Shown here: positions 8,893 to 16,807 of the stretch, piece after piece
Numbering within the stretch: the first letter of the stretch is position 1
Layout of the letters: every line of letters begins with the position of its first letter
Assembly (NCBI GenBank): GCA_023450335.1
Contig: JAEXHA010000108.1
Location: forward strand, 1-34,265
DNA from: Actinomycetes bacterium
GTDB taxonomy: Bacteria > Actinomycetota > Actinomycetes > Actinomycetales > Microbacteriaceae
Length of the DNA: 34,265 nt
Direction: 5' to 3'
Position numbers and translations under genes: made by a program
The notes under the pieces: generated by a model
What the model saw: only the letters and a program-made list of their open reading frames with translations
The model's database searches: none
Told to the model about the DNA's origin: nothing

Positions 8893-8922
8893 CGATGTGA
8901 AACGAACGATTGTATTGTGAAC
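8893..8922. promoter_or_regulatory. Candidate IclR-type operator (site S1) with half site
   Basis: The minus strand of 8922-8908 reads GTTCACAATACAATC, matching 12 of 15 bases of the site at 19827-19813. The bases 8893-8907 next to it end in AAACGAAC, which matches only one arm. Site S1 covers the -10 element of the plus-strand triple SnoaL-like gene, so binding should repress it. The same 15-mer family recurs at the other control regions of the cluster and nowhere else that was noticed. Confidence 0.6.
8913..8918 (+). promoter_or_regulatory. Candidate -10 of leaderless promoter for triple SnoaL-like gene 1
   Basis: TATTGT (TANNNT) lies six bases before the ATG at 8925, with no Shine-Dalgarno sequence. 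The minus strand upstream of the cyclase gene has the same arrangement (TATCGT, eight bases, ATG), embedded in a related 15-mer. No convincing -35 was seen. Confidence 0.45.
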
Positions 8923-8924
8923 AC

Positions 8925-10838
8925 ATGATGCACGCTATCGCCGAGGACGTCGCACGGCTGCGAGCGCTGCGCGCGGTGAAGGATCTGGACCGGCGCTATG
9001 CGCATCTGACCCTGCTCAGACGGTGGGCCGAGGCGGCAGAACTGTTCACCGAAGATGCCGTCGTCGTCGACGGCGGGCAGACAGTGACGGGCCGGGCGGC
9101 GATCGCCGGGCGGCTGCGGAGCCAGGCCGGAGCCTCCGACGCGGCCGGCGCGTTCCGCGTCGAGCTCGTCGACGAGCCCCTCGCGCACCTGGGCGCGGAC
9201 GGCACGACGGCCCGGGCACGATGGTCCACTATCTTCCTGGCAGCCGAGGGCGACGGCACGACCGCCATCGGGGGCGGCATCTACGAGAACGACTACGTGC
9301 ACACACCGGACGGGTGGCGCATCGCCGCGCAGCGCCGGTTTCCGCAATACCAGGGGACGCATGCGGAGGGGTGGGTCAACATCGACGGCGCCGACCTGCC
9401 GATGATTCCGTATCACTTCACCGTCGACGAGGCGGGCGTGCCGTTCCCGGCAGGCGGGGTTGCGCCTTCCGACCCGGCCCGGCCGGGAGGAGCGCCGGCC
9501 GACGCCGACCTGGCGGCCGAGATCGGCGCACTCGAGGACGAAGGCGCGGTGCGCAACCTCGTCCATGCGTACGGCTACTACGTCGACCGCCGCATGTGGA
9601 CCGATGTCGTCGACCTGTGCGCCGCCGACGCGCAGGTTACGCTCCAACCGGGCGGCGTGTTCACGGGCCCCGAAGGCGTGCGAGCGGCGATGCTCACGAT
9701 GGGGCCCGAGGGCCTGGAGACCGGACACCTGAACGACCGTCCGCTGTTCGACACCCTGGTCCGGATGCTCCCGGGAGCAATGGCGACTACGCGCAGCATC
9801 GAGCTCGGCATGCTCGGCGACGCACCCCGCGGGGAGGCCGCGTGGGAGGTGCGCGTGCTGACGACTCGCTGCGCGAAGGTCGACGGCGTCTGGCGCCTGC
9901 TCGAGGTGAACCTCGAGCAGGCGATGCGTGCCGACTACTTCCGCGGCTGGGGACAGGCCGACGTGCCCCGGCTGTCGGCACCGAGGGCGGAAGACCCCCT
10001 GGCCGGGGCGACCGAGCGGCTCGCGGGACCGGCATCCGACCTCGCCCCCGCGCGGATGCGGGTGCAGCTGGACCGGGCGCTCGCGTACGACGGCGTCGAG
10101 AACGTGTCGTCGGCGTACGGCTACTACATCGACGACTTCCAATGGGAGCAGATGTCGGCGCTGTTCGCCGAGAACGGCAACAAGCACTCGCCGTTCGCCG
10201 GCTACTACTTCGGCCGGGAGCGGATCACCGCGGCCGCCACCTCCTTCTGGGGCGCCCCTCCGCAGACCCGGCCCGGGATCTCGTATCACTGGCGCACGCA
10301 GCCGGTGATCTCCATCTCCGACGACGGGCGCTCTGCGACCTTCCGGGTGCGCCTGTTCCAGCCGCGCACGCATAAACTGCCCAGCCGGCAGGGCGACTTC
10401 TACGCCGCCGGATTCCACAGCGGGATGTATCCGAACGACCAGGCCGTACTCGAGGACGGGCAGTGGCGCCTGTGGAGCCTGACCATCGACGAGCCCTATT
10501 TCGTGTCGCTGGACTGGGCCGGCGGGTGGGCGTCGGTCCCCCCGACGGACGGACACACCCCCGGGCCCAGCCGGCTGATGGAGCTGTACCCGCCGGACCT
10601 GGCCATGACAGCGCTCGGACGCCGCGCCGAGCATTTCCGGGGCGGGACGGGCCAGACCCGCTCGTGGCCCGAGATCCTGCCCATGTGGTTCCATTACCGC
10701 AACCCCGTCAGCGGACGGGTGCCGGAGCACTTCTGGCCCGACGGCGTACCCAGCGAGGCGGCACCGCACACAAGCATGGCCGCGCACGGCTATCAGCTGC
10801 CCGCGGACGGTCCCCGCGTCGCCGAGACGCCTCGGTAG
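8925..10838 (+). CDS. Triple SnoaL/NTF2-like domain protein 1
   Basis: A 637-residue cytoplasmic-looking protein without signal peptide. Three SnoaL-like (NTF2-fold) units follow one another: about 8-150 (RRYAHLTLLRRWAEAAELFTEDA), about 195-330 (NLVHAYGYYVDRRMWTDVVDL) and about 370-500 (NVSSAYGYYIDDFQWEQMSALF), then a C-terminal extension with the shared signature HYRNPVSGR. SnoaL-fold enzymes include cyclases, isomerases, dehydratases and epoxide hydrolases, but the reaction here is unknown. Paralogues are at 16808-18775 and 22168-24027. An upstream TTG at 8910 is also in frame, but the ATG at 8925 fits the leaderless -10. Its 3' end overlaps the convergent IclR gene by 46 bases. Confidence 0.85.
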   Translation: MMHAIAEDVARLRALRAVKDLDRRYAHLTLLRRWAEAAELFTEDAVVVDGGQTVTGRAAIAGRLRSQAGASDAAGAFRVELVDEPLAHLGADGTTARARWSTIFLAAEGDGTTAIGGGIYENDYVHTPDGWRIAAQRRFPQYQGTHAEGWVNIDGADLPMIPYHFTVDEAGVPFPAGGVAPSDPARPGGAPADADLAAEIGALEDEGAVRNLVHAYGYYVDRRMWTDVVDLCAADAQVTLQPGGVFTGPEGVRAAMLTMGPEGLETGHLNDRPLFDTLVRMLPGAMATTRSIELGMLGDAPRGEAAWEVRVLTTRCAKVDGVWRLLEVNLEQAMRADYFRGWGQADVPRLSAPRAEDPLAGATERLAGPASDLAPARMRVQLDRALAYDGVENVSSAYGYYIDDFQWEQMSALFAENGNKHSPFAGYYFGRERITAAATSFWGAPPQTRPGISYHWRTQPVISISDDGRSATFRVRLFQPRTHKLPSRQGDFYAAGFHSGMYPNDQAVLEDGQWRLWSLTIDEPYFVSLDWAGGWASVPPTDGHTPGPSRLMELYPPDLAMTALGRRAEHFRGGTGQTRSWPEILPMWFHYRNPVSGRVPEHFWPDGVPSEAAPHTSMAAHGYQLPADGPRVAETPR

Positions 10839-11614
10839 CCGAGCACCCGCGAGATGCGCGCGGCCGCCCCCCGCAGCGCGCCGATCTGGGCCGAGTCGGG
10901 ATCGGCCGACAGCGTGTGGACGGTGCCGAGCAGGGCGATGGTGGCCGCCAGGCGCCCATCGCGGTCGAGGATGGCGGTAGCGACCCCCCGGGTGCCCATG
11001 GTCACCGTCTCGCTCACCGCCAACCCGGTTCGCGCGACGGCGCGGATGCGCTCCCTCACCCGCTGCGCGGTGACATCGTCGCGGTCGCCCAGTTCGGCAT
11101 CCACAGCGCCGCCATCGACGCCGAAGGCCGCGAACACGGCGGACTGCGCCGCATCCGGGCCGAGAGTCTGTCCCGCCCGGACGGCGATGTGCAGCATCCG
11201 CTCGAAAGGCTGCGCGGTGCGCACCACGACGGGACGGCGATCGCCCCACACGGCGAGGATCGCCGTCTCACCCGCCTCGTCGGCGAGGTCGCGCAGATAG
11301 GGACCGGCGATCTCCACGACGTCCGAGTCCGAGAGGGCCAGGGCACCCAGCTGAGTGGCCAGCGGCCCGAGCGCATACCCCTCGTCGACGCGTTCGAGCA
11401 GTCCGGCGCTGGCCATCGACGTGAGGTAGCGGTAGACGGTCGTACGGCCGAGGTCGAGCTCGGCGGCGATGTCCTTGAGGCGCACGGCGCGCACTTCCCG
11501 CGAGAACATGCCGAGGATCTGCGCGCAGCGCACCACCACACGGATGTCGCCGTCCGGTCCCGCGGCACGACCCGCCGCCGGCTGCTTCCCGTCGTCGCGC
11601 GTCACTGCGCCCAC
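10793..11614 (-). CDS. IclR-family transcriptional regulator 1
   Basis: A 273-residue regulator with an N-terminal winged helix-turn-helix (about 30-80; LKDIAAELDLGRTTVYRYLTSM) and a C-terminal IclR effector-binding domain (about 95-260; GETAILAVWGDRRPVVV, TRGVATAILDRDGRLAATIALLG). IclR proteins bind aromatic, organic-acid or sugar-derived effectors and regulate nearby catabolic operons. It is the last gene behind an Opp/Dpp importer, one base after the ATPase stop. Two GTG starts are possible: 11614, or 11605, which has GAGGTGG five bases upstream. It overlaps convergent triple SnoaL-like gene 1 by 46 bases. Confidence 0.9.
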   Translation of the reverse strand: MGAVTRDDGKQPAAGRAAGPDGDIRVVVRCAQILGMFSREVRAVRLKDIAAELDLGRTTVYRYLTSMASAGLLERVDEGYALGPLATQLGALALSDSDVVEIAGPYLRDLADEAGETAILAVWGDRRPVVVRTAQPFERMLHIAVRAGQTLGPDAAQSAVFAAFGVDGGAVDAELGDRDDVTAQRVRERIRAVARTGLAVSETVTMGTRGVATAILDRDGRLAATIALLGTVHTLSADPDSAQIGALRGAAARISRVLGYRGVSATRGPSAGS

Positions 11615-11615
11615 C

Positions 11616-12443
11616 TCACGCCCTCGGCGGCAGTTCGCGCAGCGCGACCCGTCGCCGCGCCTGCTCGTCGGGGTCGGCGGTCGGTGAGGACATGAACAGA
11701 CGCTTCACATAGTCGTGCCGCGGCCTGCCGGTCACCTCGACGACCGGACCGGACTCCACGATCCGTCCGCCCAGCAGCACGATGACCTCGTGGCTGATGT
11801 GGCGGATGACGCTGAGGTCGTGCGAGACGAACAGGTAGGCCACCCCGGTGCGCTGCTGCAGCTCGATGAGCAGGTCGAGGACGTGCGCCTGGGTCTTCAG
11901 GTCCAGGCCCGACACCGGTTCGTCGCAGATGATCAGGCGTGGCTCGGTGGCGAGACTGCGTGCGATCGCGACCCGCTGGCGCTGACCGCCGGAGAACTCG
12001 CTGGGCACGCGACGCGCGGCGTCCGCCGGCAGGTGGACGGCATCGAGCAGCTCACGCACGCGTGCGCGGGCGTCGCGAACGGATCGTCCCTGCGCGATGA
12101 GCGGCTCGGCGAGGATGTCCCGGATCTGCATGGCCGGGTTCAGCGACGAGTACGGGTCTTGGAAGATGACCTGGACGTCGCGGGCCAGGCGCCGCCGATT
12201 CCGGCGCGTCAGGCGGGTCACGTCGTGCCCCGCGAACCGGATCGACCCGCCCATCGGGGTGGCCAGTCCCAGGATCGCCCGCCCGATCGTGGACTTGCCG
12301 GACCCCGACTCGCCGACAAGGCCGACGGTGCGCCCCTCCGCCACCGCGAAGCTCACGTCGTGGACCACCGCGGTGGCCGCCCGCGCGAGCCCGGTGCGAT
12401 ATCCGATCGTGAGGTCCGAGACCTCCAGCAGCGGTCCGGTCAT
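11616..12443 (-). CDS. Oligopeptide/dipeptide-type ABC importer ATPase (OppF/DppF-like)
   Basis: A 275-residue nucleotide-binding subunit. Walker A GESGSGKST is at about 42-50, the Q-loop region VIFQDPYSSLNP follows, then the ABC signature FSGGQRQR and Walker B LIICDEPVSGLD, and the H-loop in FVSHDL. The short C-terminal tail after the ATPase core matches the oligopeptide-transporter type. Its ATG overlaps the stop of the permease-ATPase fusion upstream (ATGA). With that fusion, the permease at 14182 and the lipoprotein at 15134 it makes a complete importer. The substrate need not be a peptide: this transporter class also carries sugars, nickel, opines and other solutes. Confidence 0.93.
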   Translation of the reverse strand: MTGPLLEVSDLTIGYRTGLARAATAVVHDVSFAVAEGRTVGLVGESGSGKSTIGRAILGLATPMGGSIRFAGHDVTRLTRRNRRRLARDVQVIFQDPYSSLNPAMQIRDILAEPLIAQGRSVRDARARVRELLDAVHLPADAARRVPSEFSGGQRQRVAIARSLATEPRLIICDEPVSGLDLKTQAHVLDLLIELQQRTGVAYLFVSHDLSVIRHISHEVIVLLGGRIVESGPVVEVTGRPRHDYVKRLFMSSPTADPDEQARRRVALRELPPRA

Positions 12444-14185
12444 GCCACGGTCTCCTTCGTCGCCTCGTCGATGTCGACCCTCGTCGTGGTCTCGCTGAGC
12501 ATCGCGTCCAGCAGCGAGACGGTGTAGGGATGCTGCGGGTCGCGCAGCACCGCGCGCACATCGCCGGATTCGACCAGCGTCCCCTCCGACATCACCGCCA
12601 CCCGATCGCAGATGTCGGCGACGACGCCGAAGTTGTGCGTGACCATGAGCACCGACATCCCGGACTCGCGCTGCAGGGTGCGCAGGATCTCAAGCACTTC
12701 CGCCTGCACCGTGACGTCCAGAGCTGTCGTCGGCTCGTCGGCGATCAGAAGCCGCGGGTTGCACGACACCGCGCCCGCGATCAGCACACGCTGGGCCATG
12801 CCCCCCGAGAGCTGGAAGGGGTAGGACCCGAACACCTTCTCCGGGTCGGAGATCCCGACCCGGGTCAGCAGGTCGATCGCGCGGGTGCGCGCGTCGCGGG
12901 CGGACAGCCCGAGTCTGCGCCGCAGCGGAACGACGAGCTGACTGCCGACGGTGAAGGTCGGATCGAGGTTCGACATCGGCTCCTGCGGAACGTACGCGAT
13001 GTCGGTACCGCGCAGCGCGGCGAACCGTCTGTCGCTGAGGTCGGTGAGCTCACGCCCATCGAACCGGATCGACCCGGCCGTGACCTCTCCGCCATGCGGC
13101 AGCAGGCCCAAGACCGCCAGCGCCGTCTGCGATTTGCCCGACCCCGACTCGCCGACCAGGCCCACGACCTCGCCCGGCGCGATGTCGAACGAGATGCCGT
13201 GCACGACCTCGACGTCGCCGGTGCGGTAGCGGTAGCCGACCCGCAGCTGGGAGACCTGCAGCAGCGCATCGGACACCGGCTCCGGTGCATCGGACGGCAC
13301 GCGCGCGGCGGTGCGGGTGCGACCGCTCACCGGCTGCGCCCGATCCTCCAGCGCGTCGCGCAGCGCGTTGGCGAACAGGACCAGCGCCATGCTGACGATC
13401 CCGATCGCGAGGCTCGGCCAGAGGATGAGCAGCGGCGCGTCGTACACGCGGCGGAATCCCTCGTTGAGCATTCCGCCCCACGAGGGCACCGTGACATCGC
13501 CGATGCCGAGGAACTCGAGTCCGGCCTGGATGGCGATCGCGATGACCGCAAGGCGCGCGCCCTGGATCAGGATGGGTGCACGCACGACCGCCAGCACATG
13601 GCGGAACAGGATCCGCACGTCCGACAGCCCCGACACGATCGCGGCATCCACGTACAGCTCGCCGCGCACCACCAGCACCGACGCCCGCACGATGCGGAAG
13701 TAGGCCGGCGCCAGCATGACGCCGAAGATGGCCATCGCCAGCCACACCGAGGGGCCGACCACGGCGCTCACCGCAAGCAGCACGATGATGCCCGGCAGCG
13801 CCATGATGAGGTCGTTCACCCACGCCGCGACCGAATCGACCCATCCCCGGTAATAGCCGGCCACGATGCCGACCGGTACGCCGAGCACGAGGGCCACCAC
13901 CACGGCCAGTGCCGCACCGAGCATGTTCACGCGCGCACCCCACACCAGCCGGCTGAGGATGTCGCGGCCGGTCGTGTCCGTTCCCAGCCAGTGCGCGGCA
14001 CTGGGCCCCTGCATGGCATTCGCCAGGTCACCGGCATCCGGTGACGGCAGCGGCAGCACCGGCGCCAGGGCGGCGACGGCGATGACGAACACGATGACCA
14101 CGGTGGAGGCGACACCCAAGCCGTTGCCCAGCAGCCGCCGCGTGATCCCCGTGGTGGGCAGCGCGATCGTTCCGGTGGCACTCAT
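12440..14185 (-). CDS. Fused ABC importer permease-ATPase (DppC-DppD type)
   Basis: A 581-residue fusion. Residues about 15-285 are a DppC-like permease with an N-terminal helix, HWLGTDTTGRDILSRLVWGAR, and the EAA-type loop around DAAIVSGLSDVRILFRHVLAVV. Residues about 310-560 are a DppD-like ATPase with Walker A GESGSGKSQ, signature LSGGMAQR and Walker B LLIADEPTTALD. A short polar linker joins them (SGRTRTAARVPSDAPEP). Such fusions are known in actinobacterial peptide/nickel-type importers, so this is a real gene form and not a lost stop codon. The ATG at 14185 overlaps the stop of the DppB-like gene. The second importer in the window has the two parts as separate genes. Confidence 0.92.
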   Translation of the reverse strand: MSATGTIALPTTGITRRLLGNGLGVASTVVIVFVIAVAALAPVLPLPSPDAGDLANAMQGPSAAHWLGTDTTGRDILSRLVWGARVNMLGAALAVVVALVLGVPVGIVAGYYRGWVDSVAAWVNDLIMALPGIIVLLAVSAVVGPSVWLAMAIFGVMLAPAYFRIVRASVLVVRGELYVDAAIVSGLSDVRILFRHVLAVVRAPILIQGARLAVIAIAIQAGLEFLGIGDVTVPSWGGMLNEGFRRVYDAPLLILWPSLAIGIVSMALVLFANALRDALEDRAQPVSGRTRTAARVPSDAPEPVSDALLQVSQLRVGYRYRTGDVEVVHGISFDIAPGEVVGLVGESGSGKSQTALAVLGLLPHGGEVTAGSIRFDGRELTDLSDRRFAALRGTDIAYVPQEPMSNLDPTFTVGSQLVVPLRRRLGLSARDARTRAIDLLTRVGISDPEKVFGSYPFQLSGGMAQRVLIAGAVSCNPRLLIADEPTTALDVTVQAEVLEILRTLQRESGMSVLMVTHNFGVVADICDRVAVMSEGTLVESGDVRAVLRDPQHPYTVSLLDAMLSETTTRVDIDEATKETVA

Positions 14186-15126
14186 GCGCGCAGCCTCACT
14201 TTCGGATTGACCCAGGCGATGAGCACATCGACCAGGAGGTTGACCACGACGACGATGACCACGTAGGTCATGAGCACCCCCAGGATCACCGGGATGTCCG
14301 AGCGCAGGGCCGCCTGCACGGCCAGTGACCCCATGCCGGGCAGGGCGAACACCATCTCGATCACGACGGACGCGCCGAGCAGCCCCACCACCTGGACCGC
14401 CAGCGCCGCCAGTCCCGGCGTGGCCGAGTTGCGCAGCACCGTGGTCGTCAGCAGATATCCGCTGGACAGTCCCCGGCTGCGGCGGGTGCGAAGGAAGTCG
14501 CTGCGCAGGACCGTGATCGCCGACGACCGCACGTGCTGCGCCACCCCGACGACCCCCGAGACGGTCATCGCCGCGACCGGGAGCACCAAGGACGCCGCCC
14601 AGCCCAGCGGTGAGGTGAACAGCGGAACATACCCGGTGGCGGGGAACCAGTGCAGCTGGACCGCGAAGAACGTGGCCAGGAACAGCGCGATGACGAACGC
14701 CGGCAGCGCGTCGGCGACCGTCACGAGCACCTGCAGCAGCCGGTCGACGAACCCTCGCTGCACGGCGGCGGTGATGCCCAGGGCGAAGGCGATCACGGCC
14801 GTCAGCACGGTGACCAGGACGACCAGCGACATCGTCACCGGCAGGCGCGACGCGATGGCATCGGTCACGGCCTGGGTCGAGTAATAGGACGTCCCCAGGT
14901 CCCCCTGCACCGCGCCCGTCAGCCAATCGCCGTAGCGGACGAAGAACGGACGGTCGAGGCCGAGCTGCTGCGCTTTGAGGGCGACCTGCTCGTCACTGGC
15001 CAGCTCACCGAGCACATTGCGTGCGATGTTGTCCAGTCCGGGCAGAATCAGCAGCTGCGCGAGGAAGGAGATCACGACGACCAGGGTCAGGCCGGAGACC
15101 GCCCTCTTGAGCAGGAGGACTTTCAC
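14182..15126 (-). CDS. ABC importer permease (DppB/OppB-like)
   Basis: A 314-residue inner-membrane permease with about six helices: one at 8-30, a large external loop, then five in the second half. The loop contains LGLDRPFFVRYGDWLTGAVQGDLGTS, the DppB hallmark, and the cytoplasmic coupling region is RSDFLRTRRSRGLSS. It starts with GTG at 15126, seven bases after the binding-protein stop, and pairs with the permease half of the fusion gene downstream to form the channel. Confidence 0.92.
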   Translation of the reverse strand: MKVLLLKRAVSGLTLVVVISFLAQLLILPGLDNIARNVLGELASDEQVALKAQQLGLDRPFFVRYGDWLTGAVQGDLGTSYYSTQAVTDAIASRLPVTMSLVVLVTVLTAVIAFALGITAAVQRGFVDRLLQVLVTVADALPAFVIALFLATFFAVQLHWFPATGYVPLFTSPLGWAASLVLPVAAMTVSGVVGVAQHVRSSAITVLRSDFLRTRRSRGLSSGYLLTTTVLRNSATPGLAALAVQVVGLLGASVVIEMVFALPGMGSLAVQAALRSDIPVILGVLMTYVVIVVVVNLLVDVLIAWVNPKVRLRA

Positions 15127-15133
15127 GGGACGC

Positions 15134-16675
15134 TCAATCCGCCGGTGCGAATGCCCAGATCGGCGGCTGCACGTATCCGGGGTACACGGTCAGGTCGATC
15201 CCGGCTGCGGTCAGGTAGAACATCGCCGGCCGGTACAGCGGGCCGTACCAGTGGTGGTCGACGAGATATTCGTTGACCGCTTGAGCGGCCGCCGCCCGAT
15301 CGTCGTCGGCGGCGTTCTGCAGCGTCGAGATGAGCTCGTTGAGCTCGGGCGTCTCGGAATGGAAGGGGTTGTACTGGGTGTCCGGTGCCACCGACAGCTG
15401 GATCACGGACCAGGTGTCCAGCAGCTCGAGGTTCGAGAAGTACACGAGGCCGTAGTCGCCGGCCATGATGGACTTCACTGCTTCGCCGGGGGCCCACTGC
15501 ACATCCTCGGTGGTCACGCCGATCTCACTCCAATACTGCGAGATCGCGGTGTAGATCTCGGGCAGGATGGACCCGGTTCGCGGCCACGGGACGGTGAAGC
15601 CGTCGGCATACCCTGCTTCGGCCAGGAGCTGCTTGGCGCGCTCCGGGTCGTACGGGTAGGAGTCGTCCAGCGACTCGTCGTACGCGTCCATGTTCGGCGA
15701 GAAGATCTGGTCGGTCGCCTCGCCGTATCCGCCGCGGATCGTCTCGATCATCGCCTCGGCGTCGATGGCGATGGTCAGCGCCTCCCGCACGCGCTCGTCC
15801 TTCAGCTGCGGCAGCACCTCGCCGTCACGGTCGAAGAAGAACAGGCCCTCCCATGTGACGCCGCTGCGCTCCATGCCCGCGTCGGTGACCGCGTTCTGGG
15901 CATCCATGGCGGCTGAGGCGGTGGTGGTGTGCGCGTACTGGATCTGCCCCGACTTGAAGGCGTTCAGCCGCGCCGTCTCCTCGGGGAACACCGAGTAGGT
16001 CACCGTCGAGTACGGGTACTCCTGGTCCCAGTACTCGTCCTTGCGCTCGAACACGTACTTCGACCCCGGTACCGAGCTGGCGGTGTCGAGCGTGTACGGG
16101 CCGGTGCCGTCGGGCTCGCCGGCCAGCTCATCTGTGCCCAGGTCGTTCGGGTTGCCCATGAGACCGGCGGCCTGGGACAGTGAGAACAGCAGACCGGGGT
16201 CGGGCTGCGAGAGCGTCAGCCGCACCGTGCTCTCGTCGACGACTTCGACGCCGGCGACATTCTGCAGCAGCGGGCCGGCCGGGGTCGCGAAGCCCTGGAA
16301 GTGCTCCATGTTCGCCTTCACCGCGGCGGCGTCGAAGGGCGTTCCGTCGTCGAAGGTCACGCCGGTTTGCAGTGTGAGGGTCAGTTCGAGGTTGTCGTCG
16401 CTGTACTCATACGCGGTCGCCAGCTTCGGTGTGACCTGTCCCTTCTCATCGAGGACGAAGAGGGAGTCGTACACGGCGAGCGCGTACGGCAGGTACGGGC
16501 TCTCCCCGAAGGCCGCGGGGTCCCAACTGGTGGGTTCGGTGAACGAGTACAGATTCAATGTGCCGGCGTCACCGTCGGCGGGTGGCGCAGCCTGGCCGGC
16601 GGCGCACCCCGAAACGAGCCCGGTGGTCACAGCGGCGGCTGCCGCGAGTCCCACCCAACGTCCTGCGCGGATCAT
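15134..16675 (-). CDS. ABC importer substrate-binding lipoprotein 1 (SBP_bac_5 family)
   Basis: A 513-residue extracytoplasmic solute receptor of the peptide/nickel-binding family. The N terminus is a lipoprotein signal with lipobox LVSGC and lipidated Cys at 24. The family features DDGTPFDAAAVKANMEHF, LSQPDPGLLFSLS and GTGPYTLD are visible. The ATG at 16675 is preceded by AAGGAAG at ideal spacing; open frame upstream to 16741 lacks a signal and is rejected. It is clearly different from binding proteins 2 and 3, so this importer probably takes a different or modified substrate. A recognisable promoter lies upstream, so it can be expressed apart from the SnoaL-like gene. Confidence 0.94.
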   Translation of the reverse strand: MIRAGRWVGLAAAAAVTTGLVSGCAAGQAAPPADGDAGTLNLYSFTEPTSWDPAAFGESPYLPYALAVYDSLFVLDEKGQVTPKLATAYEYSDDNLELTLTLQTGVTFDDGTPFDAAAVKANMEHFQGFATPAGPLLQNVAGVEVVDESTVRLTLSQPDPGLLFSLSQAAGLMGNPNDLGTDELAGEPDGTGPYTLDTASSVPGSKYVFERKDEYWDQEYPYSTVTYSVFPEETARLNAFKSGQIQYAHTTTASAAMDAQNAVTDAGMERSGVTWEGLFFFDRDGEVLPQLKDERVREALTIAIDAEAMIETIRGGYGEATDQIFSPNMDAYDESLDDSYPYDPERAKQLLAEAGYADGFTVPWPRTGSILPEIYTAISQYWSEIGVTTEDVQWAPGEAVKSIMAGDYGLVYFSNLELLDTWSVIQLSVAPDTQYNPFHSETPELNELISTLQNAADDDRAAAAQAVNEYLVDHHWYGPLYRPAMFYLTAAGIDLTVYPGYVQPPIWAFAPAD

Positions 16676-16753
16676 ATGACTTCCTTGTCTTCGATGCGTG
16701 TGGTTCCGACAGCGTGAACAACGGTTCCGCCTGCCGGACATCTCTTCTGGCTC

Positions 16754-16783
16754 AGACTAGAACGACAGGTCGCCTGAAATCAA
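16754..16783 (-). promoter_or_regulatory. Candidate sigma-70-type promoter for importer 1
   Basis: On the minus strand, TTGATT (16783-16778) is followed after 18 bases by TAGTCT (16759-16754). This would start transcription near 16747, giving about a 70-base leader before the binding-protein ATG, which has a good ribosome site. The gap between the two genes is 132 bases, long for this region. Confidence 0.5.
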
Positions 16784-16790
16784 GGAAAAT

Positions 16791-16805
16791 GTTCATATAA
16801 CGTTC
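16791..16805. promoter_or_regulatory. Candidate IclR-type operator (site S3)
   Basis: GTTCATATAACGTTC matches the 15-mer on the minus strand of 19827-19813 at 11 of 15 positions. It sits just upstream of the -35 element of the importer 1 promoter, an activator-like position, unlike the other sites, which overlap -10 elements or transcription starts. It is the weakest match of the five and could also be read as a simple GTTC direct repeat. Confidence 0.4.
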
Positions 16806-16807
16806 GC

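Noticed and set aside
8766..11249. Open frame of 827 codons on the minus strand opposite triple SnoaL-like gene 1
   Set aside because: The translation is Arg/Gly/Pro-rich without domains, while the plus strand encodes a protein with two clear paralogues.
12440..14185. Possible sequencing error or lost stop joining a permease and an ATPase gene
   Set aside because: Both halves are intact, the linker is continuous and in frame, and such fusions are known in actinobacterial importers. It is treated as a genuine fusion.
16703..16719. GTTC-N9-GAAC as a sixth operator (GTTCCGACAGCGTGAAC)
   Set aside because: The arms are two bases further apart than in the other sites and the centre does not match. 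It is left out of the motif set.
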